The position numbers were made by a program, and so were the translations under genes. This document shows positions 8,026 to 16,771 of a DNA stretch of 64,000 nucleotides, piece after piece (the stretch's first letter is position 1; every line of letters begins with the position of its first letter). The notes under the pieces are model-generated. The model was not told the origin of the DNA, searched no databases, and saw nothing but the letters and a program-made list of their open reading frames with translations. This DNA is from an uncultured Bacillota bacterium (GTDB taxonomy: Bacteria > Bacillota > Dehalobacteriia > UBA7702): positions 59,760 to 123,759 of the forward strand of contig CAKUYE010000004.1 of the NCBI GenBank assembly GCA_934702375.1, written 5' to 3'.

Positions 8026-8538
8026 ATGTCCAGAATTGACGCCAATAGTCTTGGTGAATTGACTGAAACAATCGTCAATATTAACCGTGTTGCTAAAGTT
8101 GTAAAGGGCGGTCGCCGTTTCAGCTTCAGCGCTCTCGTTGTCGTCGGCGATGGTAACGGTCATGTCGGTTTCGGCATGGGCAAAGCTGGGGAAGTTCCTG
8201 AAGCTATCCGCAAAGCCGTTGAAGACGCAAAGAAAAATCTTATATATGTACCTATCGTAAACTATACGCTTCCTCATGAAATCATCGGTCGCTTTGGTGC
8301 TGCAAGAGTTATGCTCAAACCTGCAGCCCCTGGTACTGGTGTGATTGCCGGCGGCCCTGTCCGTGCCGTCCTTGAAGCCGTTGGCGTTCGCGATATCCTG
8401 ACGAAATCTTTGGGATCCAACAACGCAATCAACATGGTTTCTGCAACATTTGAAGGTTTGAAAGGTATGCGTACCGTCGAAGATGTTGCAAAACTCAGAG
8501 GCAAAACCGTGAAGGAAATCTTGGGTCAGGAGGATTAA
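8026..8538 (+). CDS. rpsE: 30S ribosomal protein S5
   Basis: 170 residues. S5 acts in decoding fidelity and, with S3 and S4, in mRNA unwinding. The dsRNA-binding-like N-terminal domain (VNRVAKVVKGGRRFSFSALVV region, split over residues 18-38) and GNGHVGFGMGKAGEVPEAI are present. AAGGAGGGA precedes ATG 8026; rpmD begins six bases after the stop. Confidence 0.97.
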   Translation: MSRIDANSLGELTETIVNINRVAKVVKGGRRFSFSALVVVGDGNGHVGFGMGKAGEVPEAIRKAVEDAKKNLIYVPIVNYTLPHEIIGRFGAARVMLKPAAPGTGVIAGGPVRAVLEAVGVRDILTKSLGSNNAINMVSATFEGLKGMRTVEDVAKLRGKTVKEILGQED

Positions 8539-8544
8539 AAAACC

Positions 8545-8730
8545 ATGGCAAAAATCAAGATTACCCTGGTAAAAAGTGTCATTGGATACAGTGAACGGCA
8601 GAGAAAAACCGTCCGTTCTTTGGGCTTGACCAAAACCGGCCGTTCTGTTATTCAGAATGATACCCCCGATATTTTGGGGAAAGTGAAAAGTGTTAGCCAT
8701 CTTTTAAAGGTGGAAGAATTAGACAGCTAA
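8545..8730 (+). CDS. rpmD: 50S ribosomal protein L30
   Basis: 61 residues, normal for bacterial L30. MAKIKITLVKSVIGYSERQ and VRSLGLTKTGRSVIQNDTP match the family. The ribosome binding site (CAGGAGG) lies in the end of rpsE, suggesting coupling. Confidence 0.96.
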   Translation: MAKIKITLVKSVIGYSERQRKTVRSLGLTKTGRSVIQNDTPDILGKVKSVSHLLKVEELDS

Positions 8731-8751
8731 GCACCCAAGGGAGGTAAAATT

Positions 8752-9192
8752 ATGTTTTTAAATGATTTAAAGCCCGCGGAAGGCGCGAAACAAGCTGCCA
8801 CCAGAAAAGGTCGTGGGATTGGCTCCGGCTTGGGTAAAACCTCCGGTAAAGGTCATAAAGGCCAAAAAGCCCGTTCCGGCGGCGGCGTTCGTCCCGGCTT
8901 TGAAGGTGGTCAGATGCCCTTGCAGCGCAGACTGCCGAAGAGAGGCTTTACGAACTTCAATAAAAAAGTAATTGCGGAAATCGCTTTGCAGGATCTCAAT
9001 CTTTTTGAAGCAAATACCGTAATCACTCCCGAAACTCTGTGGGAAGCCGGCTTGATCAGCGGTTGCTGCGATGGCGTTAAAGTCCTTGCCAACGGCGAAA
9101 TCGAAAAGCCCGTAACCTTACAGTATGTATATTGCAGCAAAGCTGCTGCAGCAAAAATCGAAGCCGCAGGTGGTAAAGTAGAGGTGATGTAA
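8752..9192 (+). CDS. rplO: 50S ribosomal protein L15
   Basis: 146 residues. L15 is a late-assembly 50S protein with an extended glycine/arginine-rich N-terminal arm, visible here as RKGRGIGSGLGKTSGKGHKG, then SGGGVRPGFEGGQMPLQRR. secY starts two bases after the stop. Confidence 0.97.
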   Translation: MFLNDLKPAEGAKQAATRKGRGIGSGLGKTSGKGHKGQKARSGGGVRPGFEGGQMPLQRRLPKRGFTNFNKKVIAEIALQDLNLFEANTVITPETLWEAGLISGCCDGVKVLANGEIEKPVTLQYVYCSKAAAAKIEAAGGKVEVM

Positions 9193-9193
9193 C

Positions 9194-10447
9194 ATGCTTT
9201 CAACGCTGGCAAATGCGTTCAAAGTGAAAGAACTCCGTGGTAAACTTGTCTTTACGATCTTAATGTTCCTCGTATTCCGTCTCGGTGCACATATTCCTGC
9301 CCCGGGAATCAATCCGGATGCTTTGGATTCATTATTTTCGCAAAACATCTTTGGCTTTATTGACATTATTTCTGGCGGTGCCTTTAAAAGTGTCAGTTTG
9401 TTCGCCATGGGGATTATGCCTTACATCAATGCTTCGATTATTATGAACCTGTTGACCATCGTTATCCCCTATTTTGAAAATCTTGCAAAACAGGGGCCCG
9501 AAGGCCGTAAGAAAATGGCACAGCTCACCCGCTATGGATGTGTGATCCTTGGTTTTGTGCAGGCCATTGCCATGTCGTTCTATCTTAAGAGCGCCATGTA
9601 CAGCTTTAACTTCTTCACCGTCATGGTGGTTGCTATTTCCTTAACTGCAGGTACTGCTATGCTTATGTGGATGGGCGAAATGATTACCGAAAAGGGTATC
9701 GGTAACGGTATTTCTCTCATCATCTTTGCGGGTATCGTATCCCGTATTCCCAACGGCTTTGTTTATGTTTTCCAGTCGTTGAGAAGCGGCGAAACAAATT
9801 TCTTTGCCGTTTTGCTCTTCGTAGTGATTGCCCTGATCATCATTATTGGCATCATCTACATTCAAGAAGGGCAGAGAAGACTCCCCGTTCAGTATGCAAA
9901 AAGAGTTGTTGGTCGTAAGATGTATGGCGGTCAGAGCACCTTCATCCCCATGAAGGTCAATCAGGCCGGCGTTATTCCCATCATTTTTGCCATGTCGCTC
10001 CTGATGCTTCCCGGGATGATTTTCTCACTTTTCCCTGACAACCAGGTCTGCGCTATGATCGGCGGCTGGTTTAATGCGGATCATCCGGTCTATATGATTC
10101 TGTATGTTGCTTTGATCATCTTCTTTGCATATTTCTACACTGCCGTTACGTTCAGTCCTACGGATGTTGCAGATAATCTGAAGAAGAATGGTGGCTTTAT
10201 CCCCGGACTTCGTCCCGGCAGACCCACTGCAGAATATATTGATAAGATCCTCACTCGTCTGACTTTGGCCGGTGCGATCTTCCTTGCATTTATCGCACTG
10301 CTTCCGAATTTGATGATGGCTATCACCAAGCTTGATCTTGGTTTCGGTGGTACTTCGCTCCTCATTGCTGTCGGTGTTGCTCTCGATACCATGAAACAGC
10401 TGGAAAGCCAGGTACTGATGCGCAGCTATCAGGGATTCATGAAATAA
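9194..10447 (+). CDS. secY: Sec translocon channel subunit SecY
   Basis: 417 residues with ten predicted transmembrane segments; the protein-conducting channel of the general secretion pathway, working with SecE and SecA. Start is ATG 9194. The N-terminal helix leads into FRLGAHIPAPGINPDAL; the sixth-loop region GQRRLPVQYAKR and the cytosolic NLKKNGGFIPGLRPGRPTAE, which contacts the ribosome and SecA, are clear. It lies between rplO and adk as in most Firmicutes. The window's lipoprotein, RHS protein and SLH protein are expected clients. Confidence 0.97.
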   Translation: MLSTLANAFKVKELRGKLVFTILMFLVFRLGAHIPAPGINPDALDSLFSQNIFGFIDIISGGAFKSVSLFAMGIMPYINASIIMNLLTIVIPYFENLAKQGPEGRKKMAQLTRYGCVILGFVQAIAMSFYLKSAMYSFNFFTVMVVAISLTAGTAMLMWMGEMITEKGIGNGISLIIFAGIVSRIPNGFVYVFQSLRSGETNFFAVLLFVVIALIIIIGIIYIQEGQRRLPVQYAKRVVGRKMYGGQSTFIPMKVNQAGVIPIIFAMSLLMLPGMIFSLFPDNQVCAMIGGWFNADHPVYMILYVALIIFFAYFYTAVTFSPTDVADNLKKNGGFIPGLRPGRPTAEYIDKILTRLTLAGAIFLAFIALLPNLMMAITKLDLGFGGTSLLIAVGVALDTMKQLESQVLMRSYQGFMK

Positions 10448-10460
10448 GGAGAATCGAATT

Positions 10461-11108
10461 ATGAGATTGGTATTATTAGGACCTCCCGGAGCCGGGAAAG
10501 GAACCCAGGCTGCTTCGATGGTCGAAAAATACAATATCGTTCACATCTCCACCGGCGACTTGCTCCGTGCTGCCGTAAAAGCCGGCACCGAACTGGGCAA
10601 AGAAGCCAAAGGTTATATGGAATCGGGGCAATTAGTCCCCGATACCCTTATCCTTGGGCTGGTGGAGGAAAGGATTCAGAAGGAAGATTGCCAAGAGGGC
10701 TTCCTCCTGGATGGCTTTCCCAGAACGCCGGCTCAGGCCGACGCCCTGGACGAAATGCTCAAGAAGCTTGGTCAGAAACTTGATGCTGTCGTCAATATCG
10801 AGGTTCCCCTTGATAAATTGATGGTTCGTTTGACCGGGCGTCGTGTATGCAAGAAATGCGGTGCGACATATCATGTGGCTTTCAATCCTTCTCCCAAAGG
10901 TGACCTTTGCGGCGCCTGCGGTGATGCCTTGATCCAAAGAGCCGATGATACCGAAGCTACCGTAAAGAATCGTCTTGATGTTTATGAACAGCAGACGGCT
11001 CCCCTGATCGATTATTATACCAATGCCGGTATTATCAAAAACATCAATGGGGATCAGGATATTAAAAAAGTACTTGAAGACATTGCCATTGCCTTAGGAG
11101 GCAAATAA
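10461..11108 (+). CDS. adk: Adenylate kinase
   Basis: 215 residues. Interconverts ATP + AMP and 2 ADP. The P-loop is GPPGAGKGTQ (residues 7-16). The LID domain is the long zinc-binding form with CKKC and CGAC cysteine pairs (about residues 130-153), as in Gram-positive enzymes. The GFPRT motif of the NMP site is present. Its stop overlaps the map start by one base (TAATG). Confidence 0.98.
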   Translation: MRLVLLGPPGAGKGTQAASMVEKYNIVHISTGDLLRAAVKAGTELGKEAKGYMESGQLVPDTLILGLVEERIQKEDCQEGFLLDGFPRTPAQADALDEMLKKLGQKLDAVVNIEVPLDKLMVRLTGRRVCKKCGATYHVAFNPSPKGDLCGACGDALIQRADDTEATVKNRLDVYEQQTAPLIDYYTNAGIIKNINGDQDIKKVLEDIAIALGGK

Positions 11109-11857
11109 TGATCACTATCAAAAATAAGGAACAAATCGCAAAAATGCGAGATGCCGGCAAAATCGTTGCGGAAGTACTGGCTCTGATGAAAGAACACGTT
11201 GAACCCGGCGTATCTACTTGGGAGTTAGACGAAATTGCCGAAAATTATATTCGCAAGTGTGGTGCCGTTCCGACTTTTTTGGGCTATGGTGGTTTCCCGG
11301 CTTCTATCTGTGCATCCATCAATGAACAGGTTGTACATGGGATTCCGAATCGCAACTGCATTTTAAATGAGGGTGATATCATCAGCATTGATGTAGGTGC
11401 CACCTTCCGCGGCTATGTGGGTGACGCAGCGAGAACGTTTCCTGTGGGGAAAATCAGCGATGAGAACGCTCGACTCATCGAGGTGACCCGTCAATCGTTT
11501 TATGAAGGTCTTGCCCATGCGAAAAAAGGAAACCGCTTAGGCGATATTTCCAACGCAATTCAACGGTATGTGGAGAAAAATGGATATTCCGTCATTCGCG
11601 ACCTGGTTGGCCACGGTGTTGGAGAAAATATGCATGAAGATCCTATGGTTCCCAATTACGGCAAAAAAGGCCGGGGCATTAAGCTTTGCGAAGGTTTGAC
11701 TATTGCGGTTGAACCCATGGTTGCAGCCGGCCACTATGCTCTGGAACAGCTTGCAGATAATTGGACCTACGTAACGAGAGATGGCTCCATGGCCGCTCAT
11801 TACGAAAATACCTTTGCCATTACCGACGGAGAACCTGAAATTTTAACCAGACTTTAA
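11108..11857 (+). CDS. map: Type I methionine aminopeptidase
   Basis: 249 residues. Removes the initiator methionine from nascent proteins. The dinuclear metal ligands of the pita-bread fold are all present: D in SIDVGA, D in GDAARTF, H in GHGVGENMHEDP, E in AVEPMV and E in AHYENTFAIT; the substrate-site histidine is in QVVHGIP. There is no N-terminal SEC-C zinc extension. Directly followed by the KOW-domain gene. Confidence 0.97.
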   Translation: MITIKNKEQIAKMRDAGKIVAEVLALMKEHVEPGVSTWELDEIAENYIRKCGAVPTFLGYGGFPASICASINEQVVHGIPNRNCILNEGDIISIDVGATFRGYVGDAARTFPVGKISDENARLIEVTRQSFYEGLAHAKKGNRLGDISNAIQRYVEKNGYSVIRDLVGHGVGENMHEDPMVPNYGKKGRGIKLCEGLTIAVEPMVAAGHYALEQLADNWTYVTRDGSMAAHYENTFAITDGEPEILTRL

Positions 11858-11868
11858 GGAGTGGTGGC

Positions 11869-12129
11869 ATGGAATGGTCCCGAGGTCAATTTGTCGTTTC
11901 GAAACAGGGCAGAGATAATGGTACCTGTTATGTCGTCTTGAAAATCGAAGATCAGTTTTGTTATGTCGCAGACGGCAGAAAAACGTCATATCTGAAACCG
12001 AAAAAAAAGAATGTAAAACATCTGCAGGCAACGCATTGGATCTCCCCGGAAATCGAAGATACGCTTCGACAGGGAAATGCTCCCTCGGATATGGAGATTC
12101 GGGCGTTTTTGAATAAACATCGCTCGTAA
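11869..12129 (+). CDS. KOW-domain RNA-binding protein (L14e/L6e-like)
   Basis: 86 residues. The N-terminal half (WSRGQFVVSKQGRDNGTCYV) is a KOW-type SH3 barrel like that of archaeal/eukaryotic L14e and L6e; the middle is a lysine cluster (LKPKKKNVKHL). Family members sit between map and infA in many Firmicutes and are annotated as RNA-binding or ribosomal-like without a firm function. GGAGTGG precedes ATG 11869. The position inside a translation operon supports a ribosome- or rRNA-linked role, which is inference. Confidence 0.85.
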   Translation: MEWSRGQFVVSKQGRDNGTCYVVLKIEDQFCYVADGRKTSYLKPKKKNVKHLQATHWISPEIEDTLRQGNAPSDMEIRAFLNKHRS

Positions 12130-12151
12130 CAACGAGCCCAGGAGGTACCGG

Positions 12152-12370
12152 ATGTCGAAACAAGATGCAATCGAAGTGGAAGGCACAGTTGTAGAACCGT
12201 TGCCCAACGCGATGTTCACCGTCGAATTGGCAAACGGCCACAAAGTACTGGCCCATGTTTCCGGGAAAATTCGGATGAACTTCATTCGTATTCTGCCGGG
12301 GGATAAAGTTACTGTTGAATTAAGCCCCTACGATCTGAATCGTGGGCGTATCGTTTACCGCTATAAATAA
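12152..12370 (+). CDS. infA: Translation initiation factor IF-1
   Basis: 72 residues, single S1/OB-fold. IF-1 occupies the 30S A site during initiation. The core AMFTVELANGHKVLAHVSGKI and DKVTVELSPYDLNRGRIVYR are canonical. CCAGGAGGT lies upstream of ATG 12152. rpmJ follows 40 nt later. Confidence 0.97.
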   Translation: MSKQDAIEVEGTVVEPLPNAMFTVELANGHKVLAHVSGKIRMNFIRILPGDKVTVELSPYDLNRGRIVYRYK

Positions 12371-12410
12371 GCGATAAGAAAATTTGCGCAAAGGAAAAGG
12401 AGGGATTACC

Positions 12411-12524
12411 GTGAAAGTTCGCGCTTCGGTAAAACCAATTTGCGAAAAATGCAAAATCATCAAAAGAAAAGGGACCGTTATGGTCATTTGCAAGAATCCC
12501 AAGCATAAACAAAAACAAGGATAA
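12411..12524 (+). CDS. rpmJ: 50S ribosomal protein L36
   Basis: 37 residues. I translated this directly: MKVRASVKPICEKCKIIKRK is the first part, and C11, C14, C27 and H32 form the zinc-ribbon ligands of the C+ form. Start is GTG 12411 after AAAAGGAGGG. It follows infA as in nearly all Firmicutes. Confidence 0.95.
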   Translation: MKVRASVKPICEKCKIIKRKGTVMVICKNPKHKQKQG

Positions 12525-12554
12525 TAATATCTGAATTGGAGGTGCATGAAATCA

Positions 12555-12926
12555 ATGGCACGTATTGCTGGTGTTGATATTCCTCGTGATAAAAGAGTGG
12601 AAGTCGCACTTACCTATATTTATGGTATCGGCCTTCCCACCGCCAAGAAAATCTTAGCGGAAGCCAAAATTGACGGTAATATCAGAGTTAAAGATTTAAC
12701 GGAAGACCAAGTGAATGTCATCCGTGATATCATCAATAACAACTATCTCGTAGAAGGCGATCTCAGAAGAGATGTCGCTCTTAATATCAAACGTCTTGTG
12801 GAAATCAGCTGCTATCGCGGCATTCGCCACAGAAGAGGTCTCCCTGTTAGAGGGCAGAAAACCAAAACCAACGCTCGTACCCGCAAAGGTCCCAAACGTA
12901 CTGTGGGCGGAAAACGTAAGAAATAA
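12555..12926 (+). CDS. rpsM: 30S ribosomal protein S13
   Basis: 123 residues. S13 in the 30S head contacts L5 and P-site tRNA. MARIAGVDIPRDKRVEVAL is the canonical start and RHRRGLPVRGQKTKTNARTR is the conserved C-terminal motif. The frame opens at ATG 12546, but that codon is too close to the GGAGGT site (12538-12543); ATG 12555 has proper spacing and gives the normal N-terminus. Confidence 0.97.
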   Translation: MARIAGVDIPRDKRVEVALTYIYGIGLPTAKKILAEAKIDGNIRVKDLTEDQVNVIRDIINNNYLVEGDLRRDVALNIKRLVEISCYRGIRHRRGLPVRGQKTKTNARTRKGPKRTVGGKRKK

Positions 12927-12944
12927 AGGAAGGGGGACAGATTC

Positions 12945-13331
12945 ATGGCAAGAAGACAAACTCGTAGAAGAAGAGAAAAAAAGAATATTGAATTCGGCGT
13001 AGCCCATATCAATTCTACTTTTAACAACACCATTATCGTTATTACCGATAAATCCGGTAATGCTATTTCCTGGTCCAGCGCCGGTGCTTCCGGTTTCAAA
13101 GGCTCCAGAAAGAGCACTCCCTTTGCTGCCCAGCTCGCCGCAGAAACCGCTGCAAAGGAAGCTATGGAACACGGTATGAAGACCGTTGAATGTGTTGTAA
13201 AAGGCCCCGGCTCCGGCAGAGAAGCTGCTATCCGTTCTTTGCAGGCCACAGGTCTTGAAATCAGCATGATCAAGGACGTCACTCCCATTCCTCATAATGG
13301 CTGCCGTCCGCCCAAAAGAAGAAGAGTTTAG
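12945..13331 (+). CDS. rpsK: 30S ribosomal protein S11
   Basis: 128 residues. S11 lies on the 30S platform by the E-site mRNA path. GVAHINSTFNNTIIVITD and the C-terminal IKDVTPIPHNGCRPPKRRRV are family signatures. AGGAAGGGGG precedes ATG 12945. rpsD follows after 17 nt. Confidence 0.98.
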   Translation: MARRQTRRRREKKNIEFGVAHINSTFNNTIIVITDKSGNAISWSSAGASGFKGSRKSTPFAAQLAAETAAKEAMEHGMKTVECVVKGPGSGREAAIRSLQATGLEISMIKDVTPIPHNGCRPPKRRRV

Positions 13332-13348
13332 GAGGTGTCTTTTAATCA

Positions 13349-13981
13349 ATGGCACGTTATACAGAATCCCAATGCCGGCTTTGCCGTCGTGAAGGAGAAA
13401 AGCTCTATTTAAAGGGCGACCGCTGCTATGGCGAAAAATGCTCCTTTGCAAAGAGAAGTTACGCTCCCGGTCAGCATGGTGCTGCCGCCGCTCGTAAAAA
13501 ACGTTCGGAATATGGCCTTCAGTTAAGAGAAAAAGAAAAAGTTCGTCGTATTTACGGTGTATTGGAAAAACAATTCCGTCTTTATTATAAAGCTGCTGTC
13601 AGACAGGGCGGTGTCACCGGGAAAAATCTCCTCGTCCTCTTGGAATCCCGTCTTGACAACGTAGTTTATCGTGCTGGTCTTGCAAATAGCAGAAACGAAG
13701 CACGTCAGCTCGTTCTCCATGGTCATTTCACCGTGAACGGCAAAAAAGTTAACATTCCTTCCTTCCTCGTAAAGAAAGGTGATGTGGTTGCTGTTGCCGC
13801 TAAGAGCAAAAAGAGCCCCAAATTCCAGGCCATTGCTGAATTGGCCGCAGTAAAATCCATTCCTCAGTGGCTTACGCTGGACAAGGATAATCTTTCCGCT
13901 GTAGTAGCAGAAATGCCTACTCGCGAATCGATTGATATCCCCATCGAAGAACACTTAATCGTTGAATTCTACTCCCGCTAA
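13349..13981 (+). CDS. rpsD: 30S ribosomal protein S4, zinc-binding form
   Basis: 210 residues. S4 nucleates 30S assembly and contributes to decoding fidelity; it is the alpha-operon repressor in E. coli. C9, C12, C26 and C31 make the zinc knuckle of the C+ form. The S4 RNA-binding domain LLVLLESRLDNVVYRAGLA starts near residue 93. Its location just before rpoA is the standard alpha-operon order in Firmicutes. Confidence 0.97.
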   Translation: MARYTESQCRLCRREGEKLYLKGDRCYGEKCSFAKRSYAPGQHGAAAARKKRSEYGLQLREKEKVRRIYGVLEKQFRLYYKAAVRQGGVTGKNLLVLLESRLDNVVYRAGLANSRNEARQLVLHGHFTVNGKKVNIPSFLVKKGDVVAVAAKSKKSPKFQAIAELAAVKSIPQWLTLDKDNLSAVVAEMPTRESIDIPIEEHLIVEFYSR

Positions 13982-14031
13982 GGCTTAAGTAGTCTTTAAC
14001 GTTCGATAGTTTATATAAGGAGGCCAGATAT

Positions 14032-14982
14032 ATGCTGTCAGGAATGGAAAAACCAAAGATTCAATGCGTGGAAATGAATGATGCGAAAACTTATGGCCGC
14101 TTTGTTGTTGAACCCCTGGAAAGAGGATATGGCATTACCCTGGGCAATGCGCTTCGCCGTGTTTTGCTTTCTTCTCTCCCCGGGGCGGCAGTGACATCAG
14201 TGAAAATTGATGGGGTACTCCATGAGTTCTCCACCATGCCCGGAGTTTATGAAGATACAACGGATCTGATCTTGAATCTGAAAGGTCTTTGTGTAAAGCT
14301 CCATACAGAGGATGAGAAAACCATCACCCTGGAAGCCGATGGCGAAGGGGAAATTACCGGCGCTGATTTCAAATGCAGTTCCGATGTGGAAATTCTCAAT
14401 CCGGATCATCATATTGCCACTCTCGATACCAACGGCAGTCTTCATCTTGAAGCAACCGTGGAACGGGGCAGAGGTTACAACAGTGTAGAAAAGAATAAAA
14501 AGGAAAATGCACCTCTTGGTGTGATTCCCATTGACTCGTTCTTTTCCCCCATTACCAAGGTGATTTTCCATGTGGAAGATACCCGTGTTGGTCAGCAGAC
14601 CGACTTTGATAAACTGACCTTGGATATTTGGACCGATGGTAGCATTTTCCCTGATGAAGCCATCAGCAAAAGTGCAAAAATTCTTTCCGAATATCTCAAA
14701 CTTTTCATCGGTCTTACGGAAATACCCGGTGATGATATCATTATGGTCGAAAAAGTGGAAGACAATAAGGATAAGATCCTTGACATGACCATTGAAGAAT
14801 TGGATATGTCTGTTCGCTCCTACAATTGTTTGAAACGTGCCGGCATCAATACGGTGCAGGAATTGACCCAGCGTACCGAAGAAGATATGATGAAGGTCAG
14901 AAATCTGGGGAGAAAATCCCTGGAAGAAGTTATGGAAAAACTCAATGAACTTAATCTTTCCCTGCGTATGCCGGAAGAATAA
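14032..14982 (+). CDS. rpoA: RNA polymerase alpha subunit
   Basis: 316 residues. Dimerises to scaffold RNA polymerase. N-terminal domain with PLERGYGITLGNALRRVLLS (about residues 27-46), then a short linker and the C-terminal domain TQRTEEDMMKVRNLGRKSLE that binds UP elements and activators. ATG 14032 is preceded by AAGGAGGCC; ATG 14044 is a weaker alternative. rplQ follows after 35 nt. Confidence 0.98.
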   Translation: MLSGMEKPKIQCVEMNDAKTYGRFVVEPLERGYGITLGNALRRVLLSSLPGAAVTSVKIDGVLHEFSTMPGVYEDTTDLILNLKGLCVKLHTEDEKTITLEADGEGEITGADFKCSSDVEILNPDHHIATLDTNGSLHLEATVERGRGYNSVEKNKKENAPLGVIPIDSFFSPITKVIFHVEDTRVGQQTDFDKLTLDIWTDGSIFPDEAISKSAKILSEYLKLFIGLTEIPGDDIIMVEKVEDNKDKILDMTIEELDMSVRSYNCLKRAGINTVQELTQRTEEDMMKVRNLGRKSLEEVMEKLNELNLSLRMPEE

Positions 14983-15017
14983 TTCATTGAACTCAGTAAT
15001 TTAAGGAGGATACCACA

Positions 15018-15356
15018 GTGGCACACGGCAGACTCAGAAGAAACAGTGCTCACCGCCGGGCTATGTTGAGAAACATTACAACCTCTCTTTTAGATAAAGA
15101 AAGTATTGAAACAACTGCCCCGAAAGCGAAAGAGCTCAAAAGTATCGCCGAAAAAATGATCACTCTCGGCAAAAGAGGCGACTTGCATGCCAGAAGACAG
15201 GCTCTTGCCTATATTCAGGATGAAGACGTTGTTACCAAAGTGTTCACCGTATTGGCAGAACGCTACAAAGACAGACCCGGCGGTTATACCCGCACCGTAA
15301 AAATCGGCCTCAGACAGGGCGATGCTGCGGAAATGGTTCGCATCGAATTGGTCTAA
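15018..15356 (+). CDS. rplQ: 50S ribosomal protein L17
   Basis: 112 residues. L17 lies near the exit tunnel base. LRRNSAHRRAMLRNITTSLL and the C-terminal PGGYTRTVKIGLRQGDAAEM are diagnostic. Start is GTG 15018 after AAGGAGGAT. It is the last gene before a terminator. The ecfA1-ecfA2-ecfT genes that often follow rplQ in Firmicutes are not present. Confidence 0.97.
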   Translation: MAHGRLRRNSAHRRAMLRNITTSLLDKESIETTAPKAKELKSIAEKMITLGKRGDLHARRQALAYIQDEDVVTKVFTVLAERYKDRPGGYTRTVKIGLRQGDAAEMVRIELV

Positions 15357-15394
15357 AGCTTTTAATGGCATAGACCACGATAAATGAATGAGGA

Positions 15395-15420
15395 AAGAGG
15401 GCTTTTTGCCCTCTTCTTTC
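15395..15420 (+). terminator. Terminator after rplQ
   Basis: Stem AAGAGGGC/GCCCTCTT closes a TTTTT loop (15395-15415), followed by a T/C-rich stretch. It lies 38 bp after rplQ and separates the r-protein operon from truA. The trailing T run is short, so read-through is possible. Confidence 0.6.
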
Positions 15421-15462
15421 GTATCCGGTAATATTCTATAAAAAGTAATGAGAGGTACATGG

Positions 15463-16239
15463 ATGGAAAGGCAGATCCTGCTGACAATTTCATATGACGG
15501 TACCGGCTACTGTGGATTTCAAAGGCAGCCCAACGGAATTGCAGTGGAATCGGAATTGAACACGGCATTGACGAAAATCGCGGGGCATCCGGTTTCGATT
15601 CTTGGCGCCAGTCGCACCGATGCCGGTGTACATGCTTTAGGGCAGCGTGCATCCTTCTTTCTTCGCGGCAGGATTCCAACGGACCACATTTGCAATGCGG
15701 TGAATGGTTTATTGCCAAAGGATATTGTTGTCGTAGATGCGGAGGAAGTGCCCCAAGGGTTTCACTGCCGCCATGATGCCGTTGGCAAGCATTATTGCTA
15801 CACGGTACGCAATACAAAGGGGACTTCGCCCTTCGATCGAAATTACACGTACCATTTCCCCGGAAAATTGGATTTAGCAATCATAAAAGATGCCATTCCG
15901 TTGTTGATCGGTGAAAAAGATTTTAAGGCTTTTACGGCTTCTCACAGCGGGCAAAAAAACTTTGTGCGTCGTTTGGACCGGATCACCGCCAAAAGAGAAG
16001 GTGACTATGTCCTTTTTGATTTTTGGGGCGGAGGTTTTCTGTATAAAATGGTGCGAAGCCTTACCGGCAGCTTGTTGGATGTCGGTCGAGGATATTTTGA
16101 TAAAGAAATCCTTGTAAAAGCCCTTGAAACCGGCGATCGCTCCCTTTTATCGCTTACAGCTCCGGCGAAAGGCCTGATGCTGAGAAAAATTTACTATAAT
16201 GAGGAATATTATCTTGACAAAGACAGCTTCATCGGCTAA
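15463..16239 (+). CDS. truA: tRNA pseudouridine(38-40) synthase TruA
   Basis: 258 residues. Isomerises uridines 38-40 in the anticodon stem-loop of many tRNAs. The catalytic aspartate is in GASRTDAGVHALGQ (about residues 44-57), and FWGGGFLYKMVRSLTGSLL near the C-terminus is the second conserved motif. The frame opens at ATG 15448, but GAGAGGT at 15450-15456 places the start at ATG 15463. The rplM promoter is embedded in its last codons. Confidence 0.95.
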   Translation: MERQILLTISYDGTGYCGFQRQPNGIAVESELNTALTKIAGHPVSILGASRTDAGVHALGQRASFFLRGRIPTDHICNAVNGLLPKDIVVVDAEEVPQGFHCRHDAVGKHYCYTVRNTKGTSPFDRNYTYHFPGKLDLAIIKDAIPLLIGEKDFKAFTASHSGQKNFVRRLDRITAKREGDYVLFDFWGGGFLYKMVRSLTGSLLDVGRGYFDKEILVKALETGDRSLLSLTAPAKGLMLRKIYYNEEYYLDKDSFIG

Positions 16240-16242
16240 AAT
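16214..16242 (+). promoter_or_regulatory. Promoter for rplM-rpsI
   Basis: TTGACA (16214-16219), a 17-bp spacer and TAAAAT (16237-16242) overlap the 3' end of truA. The untranslated leader of about 78 nt before rplM could carry an L13-type autoregulatory structure, but I could not recognise one with confidence. Confidence 0.7.
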
Positions 16243-16327
16243 AATATAGTATCTGTATAGGCAAGCTCAGCCCCGTGCGAACCAATACAACATTATGAAT
16301 TTGAAATATTTTCCAGGAGGAAATGAA

Positions 16328-16759
16328 ATGCAAACCACTTATATGGCTAAACCCAGTGAAGTGGATTCGAAGTGGTACATTCTTGATGCCGAAGGGAAAT
16401 CCCTCGGTCGTGTTGCTTCCGAAGCCGCTCGTCTGCTGAGAGGAAAACATAAACCTACTTTTACTCCCCATATTGATACCGGCGATCATGTTATCGTGAT
16501 CAATGCGGAAAAAGCAATCCTTACCGGTAAAAAATTGGATCAGAAATTTGCTTATCGTCATTCCGGTTATCCCGGCGGTTTAAAATCCATCTCTTATCGT
16601 AAATTGATGGAAACGAAACCCGAATTAGCGATGGAATATGCTATCAAAGGCATGATTCCCCATAACCGTCTTGGTCGTCAGCTCATGAAAAAAGTTCGCA
16701 TCTACAAAGGTGGAGAACATAATCATGCTGCTCAGAAACCGGAAGTATGGAATTTCTAA
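16328..16759 (+). CDS. rplM: 50S ribosomal protein L13
   Basis: 143 residues. L13 is an early 50S assembly protein. WYILDAEGKSLGRVASEAA near the N-terminus and HNRLGRQLMKKVRIYKGGEH near the C-terminus are canonical. The frame is open from 16295, but AGGAGG at 16315-16320 sets the start at ATG 16328. Paired with rpsI, as universally. Confidence 0.97.
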   Translation: MQTTYMAKPSEVDSKWYILDAEGKSLGRVASEAARLLRGKHKPTFTPHIDTGDHVIVINAEKAILTGKKLDQKFAYRHSGYPGGLKSISYRKLMETKPELAMEYAIKGMIPHNRLGRQLMKKVRIYKGGEHNHAAQKPEVWNF

Positions 16760-16771
16760 GGAGGAAGAGAA

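Noticed and set aside
16250..16327. L13-type r-protein leader
   Set aside because: Position and length are suitable, but I could not match the known structure with confidence.
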